DNA from: Capsicum annuum
Lineage: Eukaryota; Streptophyta; Magnoliopsida; Solanales; Solanaceae
Direction: 5' to 3'
NCBI RefSeq assembly: GCF_002878395.1
Contig: NC_061118.1
Span: 93,075,148-93,139,147 of the forward strand
Length of the DNA: 64,000 nt
The notes beneath the pieces were generated by a model. It worked only from the letters and a program-made list of their open reading frames with translations. It ran no database searches and was not told the origin of the DNA. This document shows, one piece after another, positions 45,770 through 55,581 of the stretch. Position 1 is the first letter of the stretch; every line of letters begins with the position of its first letter. The translations under genes were made by a program, and so were the position numbers.

Positions 45770-46800
45770 GATGCACTGCCGCTAGCTCTAAGCAAACTCC
45801 AATTCATAGGTTATTTTCCAAAAATGGCTCAAAATCCTATATAGGCCAATATAATAGGGACTGAGTTTCCCTTTCTTATAAATTATTTTCACCCCATTCA
45901 TGGGCAAAATTTTTAGATATATAAAATCACCAACATCAAATTCAAAATCTTTTCTCCTCATATACGTATAAGATTTCTGATAACTTTGGGCTATTTTTAG
46001 CTTTTCCTATATCAACTGAACATTCTCCATTACCTCATATATACTAAATCTGGCCCTACAAAGTACCCTTATCAACTTCAAACCAACCAATAGGAGATCT
46101 ACATCTCCTTTAATAAAGATCCTTAAATAAATACATCTAAATACTAGAGTAATAGCTATTGTTGTAAATAAACTCAATCAGAGCTAGGTGATCATCCCAA
46201 CTACCATTAAAGTCAATAACACAAGCCTATAACATGTCCTCTAAGGTCTGAATGGTCCTCTATGCCATATATCTATGGGTGACAAGCTATACTGAGGTGA
46301 ACTTAAGTACCAAGACCTTTTTGGAATGACTTCCAAAAATGAGAGGCGAACTGGGTATACTTAATTGAAATGACAATCAAAGAAACCCCATGTAAATTTG
46401 CTAATTCCTTGAGGTAGAGTTTAGCATATTCTTAGGCTAAATAGAAAGTATGGACTGGAAAGAAATTGGCTAATTTAGTAATTCTATCCATGATGACACA
46501 AATGTAATCATACTAATGATACATATGGGTTAATCCTGTAACAAAATCCATGTTACCCCTTCCAACTTTCAAATGGGGATGCTAAACTCCTGAAGCATAC
46601 CACTAGGCCTTTGATACTCAACCTTAACCTACTGACAATTTAGACTTTTAGCCGTGAATTCTATAATATCCTTCTTCATACTATTCCAACAATAGATTTC
46701 TTACAAATTGTGGTACATCTTAGTAGCTCTTGGGGGAATAGAATATCGTGAACTATGCACTTCTACTAAGATTCACTGCCTCAAACCATCCATCTTTGGG
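45770..46800 (-). pseudogene. E3 pol: integrase
   Basis: Zinc region: GATKMYHNL, CWNSMKKDIIEFTAKSLNCQ, TAG, VKVEYQRPSG (about 46740-46600). The core is broken, with only pieces such as IELLN (DRLTK-equivalent) and a degraded DRGTQF. Then come VIDFNGSWDDHLALIEFIYN near 46215-46155 and [14 protein letters not shown] near 46110-46070. The GPY/F module near 45960-45780 reads DFEFDVGDFIYLKILPMN and KLSPYYIGLYRILSHF. Frames change several times. Confidence 0.82.
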
Positions 46801-47039
46801 ACAAATAATCTTCCTTAAAAATAAAGCACAACATCTCCCCTGTGGAAGAAAACCTCAACCTTCTAATCTCAAATTAATTTCTTTAACTTAACCAAAATAG
46901 GATCCTTGTCTTGATTTTCATTCACCTCAAACATTAGAGAAGATTGTAAATAGTTTTGAACCCAAATGCTACCTTCGACTGAATGAACCAACCAAACTCA
47001 TAATATAGTAAGATGATGAACTTCATGGACTAATTCTTT

Positions 47040-47480
47040 CTTATCATACTCTATATGAGAAACACTTTCCATTGACAACCTCCTTAGGGCATCGACCATA
47101 ATATTTACCTTACCTAGGTAATACAACACACTCATATCATAATCTTTTAAAAACTCAAGATACCTTCACTAATGAGGATACATGTCTTTCTGTACAATAC
47201 ATACCGCAAACTGTTATGATTAGTAAACACATCAAAATAGACCCCATAAAGGTAATGCCTCCATATCTTTAAGGTAAAAACAACTACTGCTAATTCAAGG
47301 TCATGATTCGGGTAATTCTTCTCATGGGATTTGAGTTGTGTAGAGGCATAGGCTATGACTTTACATCATTGCATCAACACACAACTAAGACCAATTCTAG
47401 AAGTACCACAGTAAACTACAAACCCATTTGAACCCTCTGGTAGAGTCAAGACTAGGGCTAAAGTGAGTCGAGTCTTCAAA
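47040..47480 (-). pseudogene. E3 pol: RNase H remnant
   Basis: In the position between RT and integrase. Pieces readable on the minus strand include the LPEGSNGFVVYC-like start near 47445, a [20 protein letters not shown] block near 47335-47285, and [13 protein letters not shown] near 47265-47225. The catalytic DAS triplet reads Gly/other after change. Frameshifted and inactive. Confidence 0.75.
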
Positions 47481-47559
47481 TCCTGAAAACTCTTCTCGTA
47501 GGAATTTGACCACCGAAACTTGACTTTTTTCTTAGTTAGTCTAGAAATTGGAGAAGCAA

Positions 47560-48330
47560 TAGAATGGAATCCGTTGATAAACCATTTTTAGTAACTGGCT
47601 CAACCTAAGAAACTCCTGATGTCTGACTGAGATATAGGTCTAGGACAATTTCTTACTGCGTCGGTCTTTTGAGGATCAACTAAAATGCCATCACCAAAAA
47701 TGATGTGACCAAGGAAAGCTATAGATCTCAACCAAAATTCATACTTGCCAAACTTATCAAATAACTGTGTTCCATAAGGGCCTACAAAATAATCCTCAAA
47801 TCATTTGTATGATCACCTTTATTATGAGAAACAATGAGGATGTCATCTATGAAAACTATGATGAATATGTCTAGGTATTTCTTGAACACTTTGTTCATCA
47901 AGTGTATGAAAGTTCCATGGGCATTCATTAGTCCAAAAGACATAACTACAAATTCAATATAACCATACAGAGTTTTGAAGGTTGTCTTTGGAATGTCTCA
48001 TTTCCTGACTTTAAGTTGATAATAGCTGGATCTAAGGTCTATCTTAGAGAAATAATTTATACCCTAAAGTTTGTTGAACAAGACATCAATCCTAGGGTAA
48101 GGATACTTATTCTTAAGTATAACTTTGTTCAACTAACAGTAGTGTATGTACATTTTGAGAGAACCGTCTTTCCTGTGCACAAAGAGAATTGGAGCACCCC
48201 ATAGGGAAATGCTAGGCCTGATGAAGCCCTTTTCTAAAAGGTTATTAATCTATTTTTTCAGTTCCTTGAGCTCAGATGAATCCATTCTATAAGAAAGAAT
48301 TAAGATAGGCTAGGTATTTGGAAGGACATC
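47560..48330 (-). pseudogene. E3 pol: reverse transcriptase
   Basis: Minus-strand blocks in order: [20 protein letters not shown] (48270-48210, with changes), [12 protein letters not shown] near 48195-48165, the IDYRSSYYQLKVRK-like block near 48045-48000, then KYLDIFIIVFIDDILIVSH with the catalytic FIDDIL at 47853-47836. FGKYEFWLRSIAFLGHIIFG follows near 47755-47700. Both catalytic Asp are kept, but stops and frame changes are frequent. Confidence 0.85.
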
Positions 48331-48589
48331 TATTATGGAGCTGATTCCCTATTAGGAAGGTCTTTAGGAAGATCTTCAAGGAATACTATTGGAAACTCAT
48401 TGACTACTGGAACTAAGTCAAGTTGTGGGGTTTCAGAACTTGAGTCCTCGAATCAGACAAGATGGTACGTATAACCCTTGGATATCATTGTTCTTTCCTT
48501 AAGATAGGAGATGAATTGACCTATAAGCACTAAGATACTACTCCTCCATTCTATCATGGGCTCATTAGGGAACCAAAACCATAATATTC

Positions 48590-48890
48590 TATTTCTACAA
48601 TCAATTGGTTAGTTTCATGAGTGGAGTCAATCCATGCCAAGAATGACATCAAAATCAGTCATCTCTAATTCTATAAGATCTACTACAGAGACTTTCTGAG
48701 ATACTGTGGCGAGGCAATTTCTATATACCCATCTGGATGTAATAGAACTACCAACTAGAGTAGATACTGAGAAGGATTCTTATAACATTTCAGGATTGAT
48801 GCTAAAGTATACTTCTATGTTGGAAGTCACAAAATAGAGTGAATCTCAAGGGTCTAATAATGCATAAATATGAAGATGGAAAACTCGTAA
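48590..48890 (-). pseudogene. E3 pol: aspartic protease
   Basis: The minus strand reads HIYALLDP, TGA, DSLYFVTSNIEVYFSINPE, then VSTLVGSSITSRWVYRNC, VSVVDLIELEMTDFDVILGM and DW. The order and the ILGMDW block are those of chromovirus protease. The catalytic Asp is followed by Pro and then a stop in place of Gly. It is at the same site where E2 has Arg. Confidence 0.8.
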
Positions 48891-48989
48891 TGTACCAATA
48901 ACCATATCTGGAGAACTTTCCTATTCTTGTCAAGTCTAGAGAGCATAGATTCAGTTCTTCCAATGCCCATTGGTGGCACTAAAGGTGGT

Positions 48990-50165
48990 GCACTTCTTAG
49001 GCGGGTGACCTATTGGAGCTGATAAGAAGCTAGACTAACCTAATTGACAAAAGTCTTTACCATTCTAGCACACTACTGAATACTTCTTGATTTTGTGGCC
49101 TGACTTGCCACACCCAAAGCATGTGTCACTATATACCATACAATCACCCTTGTGGTTCTTACTGCAACTTCCACAGACTTTGTTAGTACGACCGCTATCC
49201 ATACTCCAGTAGAACTTAAATCTTGGGGCTTTATCTCGATTGTCCTATCTAAACTTTGGTACTGGAGCACTAATTGAAGATTGGGCTAGGGATGAAGATT
49301 TTTGATAGAATTGGGAATGATTACTACCTTTTGACCAATGTTGAGTAAAGTTGAAGCTACTTGTCCTAACTCTCTTAATCTCCTTTTCTTTCTCTTTGAT
49401 ATTTTCTTCCTCAATCTGCTGAGCATGAACCATCTTTCTTGAAAGGCCCATCTCCCTAAATAATATAGCAGTTCTGCACTCCTTAACCCCATCCTTCAAA
49501 ACTCTACACACAAACTTACTCATTCTGGGCCTAGAAACATCCACCATAGTCGGAGCATACCTCTCCAACTAGGTAGACTTGGGTGAGAACTCTTTCACAA
49601 TAATGTTACCCTGCATCAAGTTAATAAACTTTTTCACTTTGGCCTCTCTCAACTCTGGTGGGAGGAACCTATCCAGAAGAGCAGTAGCAGATTCATCACA
49701 CTCTACCAAACCTATATCAGTACCCTTGTCTTCCTTCCACTACTTAACCCAAGTATGAGACACTCCTTGAAACTGGTAAGAAGCTAAGTTACCACTCTTA
49801 CTCAGAATAACACCCATAATATCAGTCACGTTTTGCACACCATCAAGAAACTCCTAGGATTCTTCTCAAACTTCGATCTTGAGAATACTCGGGGATTCAT
49901 CCAAGAAAAGTCTTAGATCCCAAAAGCATTCGTGTTCACTACTGGATTGACTGGGGAAACATCCCACAGATTATTCTAAGTGGCTGTAGACTGGCCAAGA
50001 ATATAAAAGTGGTTTTGAATTTGACATGGGTGACATGATTGGTAAAGGGTTTTTCAGGGGACAGGTGGTGGTACGGGATGGTCCTCATTTCTCCTTTCTT
50101 TGTTCCTTTTGGGGGGGAATCTTTTGTAAATGGAGAATGGATGAACTGGAAAAGGAAATTCAATA
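48990..50165 (-). pseudogene. E3 gag remnant
   Basis: Minus-strand text in order: PPKGTKKGEMRTIPYHH (start region near 50145), NVTDIMGVILSKSGNLASYQ, EDKGTDIGLVECDESATALL, DRFLPPELREAKVKKFINLM, then the 107-residue open stretch 49568-49245 (RYAPTMVDVSRPRMSKFVCR, then VLKDGVKECRTAILF). Knuckle region near 49175-49065: VCGSCSKNHKGDC, then CFGCGKSGHKIKKYS, a CX2CX4H knuckle with Tyr instead of the last Cys. Stops interrupt the N-terminal third. A GGGGGGG run at 50109-50116 marks a slippage-prone site in the start region. Confidence 0.85.
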
Positions 50166-50319
50166 GAGCTCAAGCTTTATCACACGACATAAACACTATA
50201 ATAAGGGGAAACTTTCCAAAAATAGATCATAGACTCTTTCCCATAGTGTGGTGTTCTTCACACCTATGAACAAGACACTACGTAATGTAGTTTTCACACA
50301 CCATAGGACACTTTAAACC

Positions 50320-50339
50320 TTGCACTCTAATACCAAGTT
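50320..50339 (-). other. E3 primer-binding site
   Basis: On the minus strand AACTTGGTATTAGAGTGCAA lies right after the 5' LTR. It resembles the Met-tRNA site TGGTATCAGAGC with one deamination-type change. Confidence 0.85.
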
Positions 50340-50447
50340 TGTCATAACCCAAGACTACTACCCAGCCGTGATATGGTGCTTAAGACCACATATGACCCAA
50401 ATTAACCTATTATCTATAACATGTTCTAAAGACTGAGAAGAAGTAAC
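50340..50447 (-). repeat. E3 5' LTR, first segment on the plus strand
   Basis: TGTCATAACCCAAGACTAC matches 43070 onward (TGTCACAACCTGAGACTAC). It is cut at 50443-50447 (GTAAC) by N3 and resumes at 58554. Confidence 0.9.
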
Positions 50448-53366
50448 TGTAATACCCCAAAGTTTCCTAGCTAATTTCATCCTAAGAATGCTTAGTACTA
50501 GCTGATAAATTGAATAATTATTATTCCATGAGGAATTTTTAAGATTTTCATTTTATGTGGGAAATTTAATAAGCTTTCTATCGATATAAGATTCGCTTAA
50601 TTCCGATAACAAGGTAAGAAGTTATGCCTATTTCAAGTTCCCATCTTAAAACAGTGCCATATTAGTCAGTGGCGTACCGCGCCATAAGTTAAAATGGCAA
50701 TTTTCCCTTTTTAGTGTCTTAGCACAATTTCCCCCATGTCACGCCAAAGTTCAAGGTCAGGAATAAATGGGCAACGCGATGGTTCTGCATCGCCCCATCC
50801 CTCAGTTTTCTAATTGTTAAATTCTAGTGACACGACGTGATAGCGCCACATCACGCTTGAGGCCCAGTTTGGGAAAATTTTATTAAAATTACAAGGCGCA
50901 TCCAAGGGTTAAAAGGGTCAATTTCCTACCCCTATTTAAACCTAATAATACATGATTTAGCTATTTTTCACCCAAAATATATTAGTTTCTCTTAAATTTC
51001 TCTCAAGAACAAGCTAGGGTTTCTATTGAGGATTAAAATTCAAGAAGGTTTCATCGTTAATCCTCAATAAATCACATCCCAGGTATGTGTAGTGTTCAAT
51101 CATAGACTCCTTTCATCCATGAAGCCTGAGAATATTTTTTCAAAGTTTAAGTTTATGGATTTCTTTATGAATTTCATGTTGGGTTTGTTTTGTTTATGTT
51201 GAGAATGATCAATTGAATTCAAATTAATGTTGGGTGATCAATTTTATATGTAAATGATTTGTATAGATTTATATTCATATGAACCTATAAATAAACCCTA
51301 GGATGATAAAATTATAGATGAATCATGATGATTAATTATTGTATAAGGTTGTCTACATATGCTATGCCTACCATGTTTATGATTAAAGACCTAGATGATG
51401 GAACAATACCCAACTAGTATGATATCATGAAATCCCCATGTATGTACAAGCTTATGCATATCACATCTTTGATGAAGTGCTTCAATATATGTATTATGAA
51501 TTGTATTGTTGGTCATGTATTCCAGTAAGCCATACTATGTCAGTTTCTTCTCATCGAGTCCTGGGGGTACTTGTACCCAAACATTTAAGTGCGTGCCTAG
51601 AACCATATCATGTTTTCACAATCTCCTTAGTCAAGCTATGATCTATAGAACTTAGTTAGTCATATGACTTAGGAAATCTCAAAAATCTCAGTATTTTCAG
51701 TACTTAGTAATCTCAGCAACCTAGTATTCTCAGTCAATCTCAGTAACTTTAATACTCTCAGTCAGTCCTCAGAACTCAGTACGTTCAGTTAGTTAACGGA
51801 TTTCAGTAAATTCAGTTTAGCTCTGCTAAACAATACCATTAGAATCAGCTCAGTTTAGTTAATCAACTAAGTTTATTAGCTCAGTTTAATTAATCAGTGC
51901 ATTTCAAATAATTAGCTCAGTTTAGTTAATCAGCTCAGTGTCTTTCAAATAAGAGTAGGATTCAGCACCGAGCAAGCCTAAGGATGGGGACTTACCCTCT
52001 AGATAAAACAAAGATCCCTAGAAGCAATCCCTAAGTTCCAGAAATACATAGCTAGTATAGATACGAGATGTCACCCATTAGATAGGACTAACATACTCAG
52101 GGATCACCCGTTAGTGCATTTAAATATATAGAATTGATCCCTAGAATCACCCACTAGATTAGGACTGACTCCATAACAGTTGTCTTTACTAGTGGTGTGG
52201 TACTGGTACCCTTCCAGCTGGGGTTAGAGGTTGGACCCCAGTTATCTTAGTATGGGGCATATCGGTTAGATAAATACATTCTACAGTTTTATTTATAGAA
52301 TCAGGACTGTCACATCAATCAATTCAGCTCAGTAGTAGAGATTTAGTACTGTTAGATACAGTCAATCTTTATCATTATAAATAGACCCTAGGATTACCCA
52401 CCAGACAGGATTGATCTCAACTATGGTTAATCAGTATTAGTATCACCAGATATAGAGATCACCCGCTAGATAGGATTGATTTTAGATTACTCAGATACAG
52501 TACGAAACTCATCTTGTTCCATTAGGTTCAGGACTGTCAGATACATCATCTCATGTTATCAGTTATTAGAACTTTTGTTATTATGATTCATCTTCAATAT
52601 TGTCAGATACAGTCAACCAAACCAGTTCTTCATAATCAGAACTGTCAGACACAGTTATCCATCTATCAGTAACATAGTATTAGTCCCTCAGTATTCAGTA
52701 ATACAGTATAAGTTTTATCGCTCATCAGTGAATCTGATGTTAATGTTAGTAAACTCAGTAGTCATAACTCAATATCCAGTCCTATTATGATCTCAGTTAC
52801 AGTGACGTGTGCATGCATGTATTCTCACGTCATGTTAGTCAGTCAATTAGTATTGTTCATGCATCTGAACCTATTGTGTTTAGGATACCGTACTTGCATA
52901 CCAGTACATTCGAAGTACTGACACATTTGTGCTATGGTGTACTATACCATAGGTTTAGAAGCACGATCTCCTGAGAACCAGTAGCACCAATTCAGCGATC
53001 AGAGTTAGCAGTGTGTCCTCATCCTTCGAGGACATAATGATTACATTACTATTTTAGTTTTTAGTTTATTTTAGTACTTGGAGTTAGTTGGGGACATGTT
53101 CCATCAACTCTTTATTTAGACAGTTTAGAGTCTTTCAGACTACAGTATATTCAGACAATTATCTCAGTTTTGATATTATTATACCATATTTTTTAGTTAT
53201 GTACTAGTATTGAATCTTATGGCATTTCAGTTCATGTTTCCGTATTTATGATATTATTACTATTATTCAGTGCTTAGTTTACAGATATGAGTCATGGATT
53301 AGCTTATGGTCCTTTGTGGTCATGGAAACCGTGTAGCATTTCGGGTACAAAATTTTGAGCATTACA
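50448..53366 (+). repeat. N3 5' LTR
   Basis: TGTAATACCCCAAAG to GAGCATTACA, 2919 bp. Upstream part: GC-rich cassette (about 50655-50860, words such as GGCGTACCGCGCC and CACGACGTGATAGCGCC), then TATTTAAA (50934-50941), then a CTCAAGAACAAGCTAGGGTT leader-like stretch. Downstream: TCGAGTCCTGGGGGTAC with a GGGTAC/GTACCC hairpin (51565-51578), CTATGGT/ACCATAG (52932-52952) and GTCCTC/GAGGAC (53015-53033). Runs of CAGTTTAGTTAATCAGCT (about 51840-51950) form a short imperfect tandem array. No gene. Confidence 0.92.
50934..50941 (+). promoter_or_regulatory. Putative TATA box, N3 5' LTR
   Basis: TATTTAAA in CCCCTATTTAAACC, repeated in the 3' LTR at 56072 (CTATTTAAACC). It follows the GC-rich cassette and precedes the AAGCTAGGGTTTC leader-like stretch. 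Confidence 0.45.
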
Positions 53367-53390
53367 AACTTAGTACTAGAGCCTAAGGTT
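53367..53390 (+). other. N3 primer-binding site
   Basis: AACTTAGTACTAGAGCCTAAGG directly follows the 5' LTR. It is the Met-tRNA-type site TTGGTATCAGAGCC with three changes; the lead-in matches E3 and N2. Confidence 0.8.
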
Positions 53391-53591
53391 CAACACTGTC
53401 CTAGGAAGTCTAAAAAGCTGCATCTAGTAGAGTCTTCTATATGTGTGTATTGTGTACCATACTAATGTGCAGGAGGCTATGAGGTTTTTTAGGAATAGTT
53501 TCCCTTCTTTCAGTATTCATGTCATTCCAGTGAGCATAGGCTTAAAGTTAAACTCTCAGTCTAACCCGTTTCTCCTTTTCTTCTACAGAAC

Positions 53592-54682
53592 ATACCTCCT
53601 AAGAGTAGAATTGAGAATCAGTTAGCCCCTCATCCCGAAGAACCTTTGGGTGAACGTATTTCTCATGCGGAGTTTAAGGACGCATTCACTAATCTTGCTC
53701 TATCAGTTGCTACTCATAATGAATGACCAGCTATTATTTCGGCCAACCCAGTGGCTAATTCAGCTACAGCTAGGATTCGGGACTTCACCTAAATGAACCC
53801 TCCATCCTTTCTAGGGTCTAAGTCAAATGAGTACCCTCAAGAATCCATAGATCAAGTTTAGAAGGTGACCGACATCATGGGGGTGACTACTGTTGAGAGT
53901 GCTGAGCTAGCTGAATATCACTTGCACGATGTGGATCAAACTTGGTTCAAGCAGTGGAAGTCAGAAAGGGCAGATGATGCAGGGCCTATAGAATGGAATG
54001 AATTTGTCACTGCTTTCTTAGAGAGGTTTTTTCCCGTAGAGCTGAGAGAAGCTAAGGTGTTAGAATTTATCAACCTCAGGTAACGTACCATAATGGTGAA
54101 AGAGTATTCTCTTTAATTTACTCAATTTGTCAGATTTGCCCCTCATGTGGTTGTAGACAGTAGGGCCAAGATGAGTAAGTTTGTGTCAGGGATAAATGAT
54201 AGCATGGTTAATGAGTGTATATCTGCCATGCTAAATAGTGACATAACTTCAGATAGACTAATGACCTATGCTCAGCATATAGAAGAGCAAAAGATTAAGA
54301 TGAAGAAAAACCAGAATAAGAGGGCGAGGACAGGTAGTTTTACTTTTCTCAGCCTAGGTCAGGGGGTGGTATCCATTCTCAGTATAGTTATAAAATTATA
54401 GTCCCAACTCCATCTTCAGCTAGTGCACCAGTACCCAAGGTCGAGAATGACAATCATGATGGGTTGCCAGGATCTGAGGCCCAAGTTAGTGAGAATAGGA
54501 GTCTTACCTATCCACTTTGCGAAGAGTATGGTAGGAATCATCTAGGTGTATGTAGAGCAGGTAGTAAGGTATGTTATGGATGTGGTAAGCCAGGACATAG
54601 TCTACGGGAATATAGAGTAAGGGCTCAGAAGGGAAAAGATTTGAGCCAGCAAGGCATCACTTCCAGTACCACTAGTGGTTAA
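53592..54682 (+). pseudogene. N3 gag, nearly complete but broken
   Basis: The start codon has changed to ATA (53592-53594) before PPKSRIENQLAPHPEEPLGE; the site matches the ATG of E2 gag. One frame is kept from there to about 54400, interrupted by only a handful of stops. Text: AEFKDAFTNLALSVATHNE, VTDIMGVTTVESAELAEYHL, WFKQWKSERADDAGPIEWNE, FVTAFLERFFPVELREAKVL, then the capsid C-terminal block FAPHVVVDSRAKMSKFVSGI. After a frameshift (54401-54464) comes LCEEYGRNHLGVCRAGSKV and the knuckle CYGCGKPGHSLREYR, where the last Cys of CX2CX4HX4C is Tyr. It ends at TAA 54680. No pol follows. It is the best preserved gag in the window. Confidence 0.88.
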
Positions 54683-55581
54683 CATCAGAACAGGTTTATA
54701 CTCTTCAGAGTAGCCATAATCAAGAAAATTCCCCCGATATAGATTCGGGTACGTTATAGGTTCTTTATACTCATGATATGTATTGCTAGACCTCTTACTC
54801 TTATTTTAGCTTAAGATTTTTAGTATGAGTGATTTAGTTATGAATCAGTCCGTGGATGCCCTGTGTATCACCCCAGTATCTCAGTATGGTGAGCATTCTT
54901 AGAAGGACATAGTGTCCTAAGAGGGAGATACCTCATTATTTCCTCAATGTTTTCATGTGTTAAATAAAGTTTATCTTCGAATAAAGAATCTAGTTTAAAG
55001 TAGAGGGTATTCATAAGTTGACCCTCAAAGTTCCAACCTCAGCTTTGGGCCAAGTATTCAGAGGGTCAGTTCCATTCATGATGTTTAGTTTGTATGTCAC
55101 GTATCAGACAATAATCAGTTAGGTTATCGTATTTCCGCTCATGCATGTTTAGTAAGATGATCTCAGATTCATTAGCATTTCCGATTAAGATAACGGTTCT
55201 CCTTAGTCTTACACAGTTTCATGTTCAGTCTTCATCACAAACTTGGTACTAAGTACCCTTGCATATTCAACCATTCATTTATGTATCAGTTAAGGCATGT
55301 AATTATGCATTAGACATGCATTCTCACTCCAAGAAGTTTAGTTCATCAGAATATACAGTTATTTACTCATAAGTCAATTATATGTCATGCATCAGATATG
55401 TATGAGTTTATCTTATTAGTCATGCATCAGATATGCATGTTCAGTATGTTATATTCAGCCATCAATCAAGTCAGTCATGAGATCATGTTCCAGTTATTCA
55501 TATTCAGTATGTACGTCAGTGTATGTTATTTCTCTCACTTTTAGTCTCATTTAGTATGAATGTTTCCCAAGGGGGAGATAT
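54683..55581 (+). other. N3 3' internal region with two polypurine tracts
   Basis: Non-coding, and homologous to the minus-strand 3' region of N2. The upstream tract has a GGACA-TAG-TGTCC hairpin (54905-54917) followed by TAAGAGGGAGATA (54918-54930). The terminal tract AAGGGGGAGATA (55569-55580) abuts the 3' LTR. Between them are repeated CATGCATCAGATATGCATG-like words (about 55310-55450). A conserved piece CATAAGTTGACCCTCAAAG (55014) pairs with CATAAGATAACCCTTAAG in N2. Confidence 0.8.

Noticed and set aside
50109..50116. Poly-G run as a programmed frameshift site
   Set aside because: It is near the start of a gag already broken by stops, and the other gags lack it.
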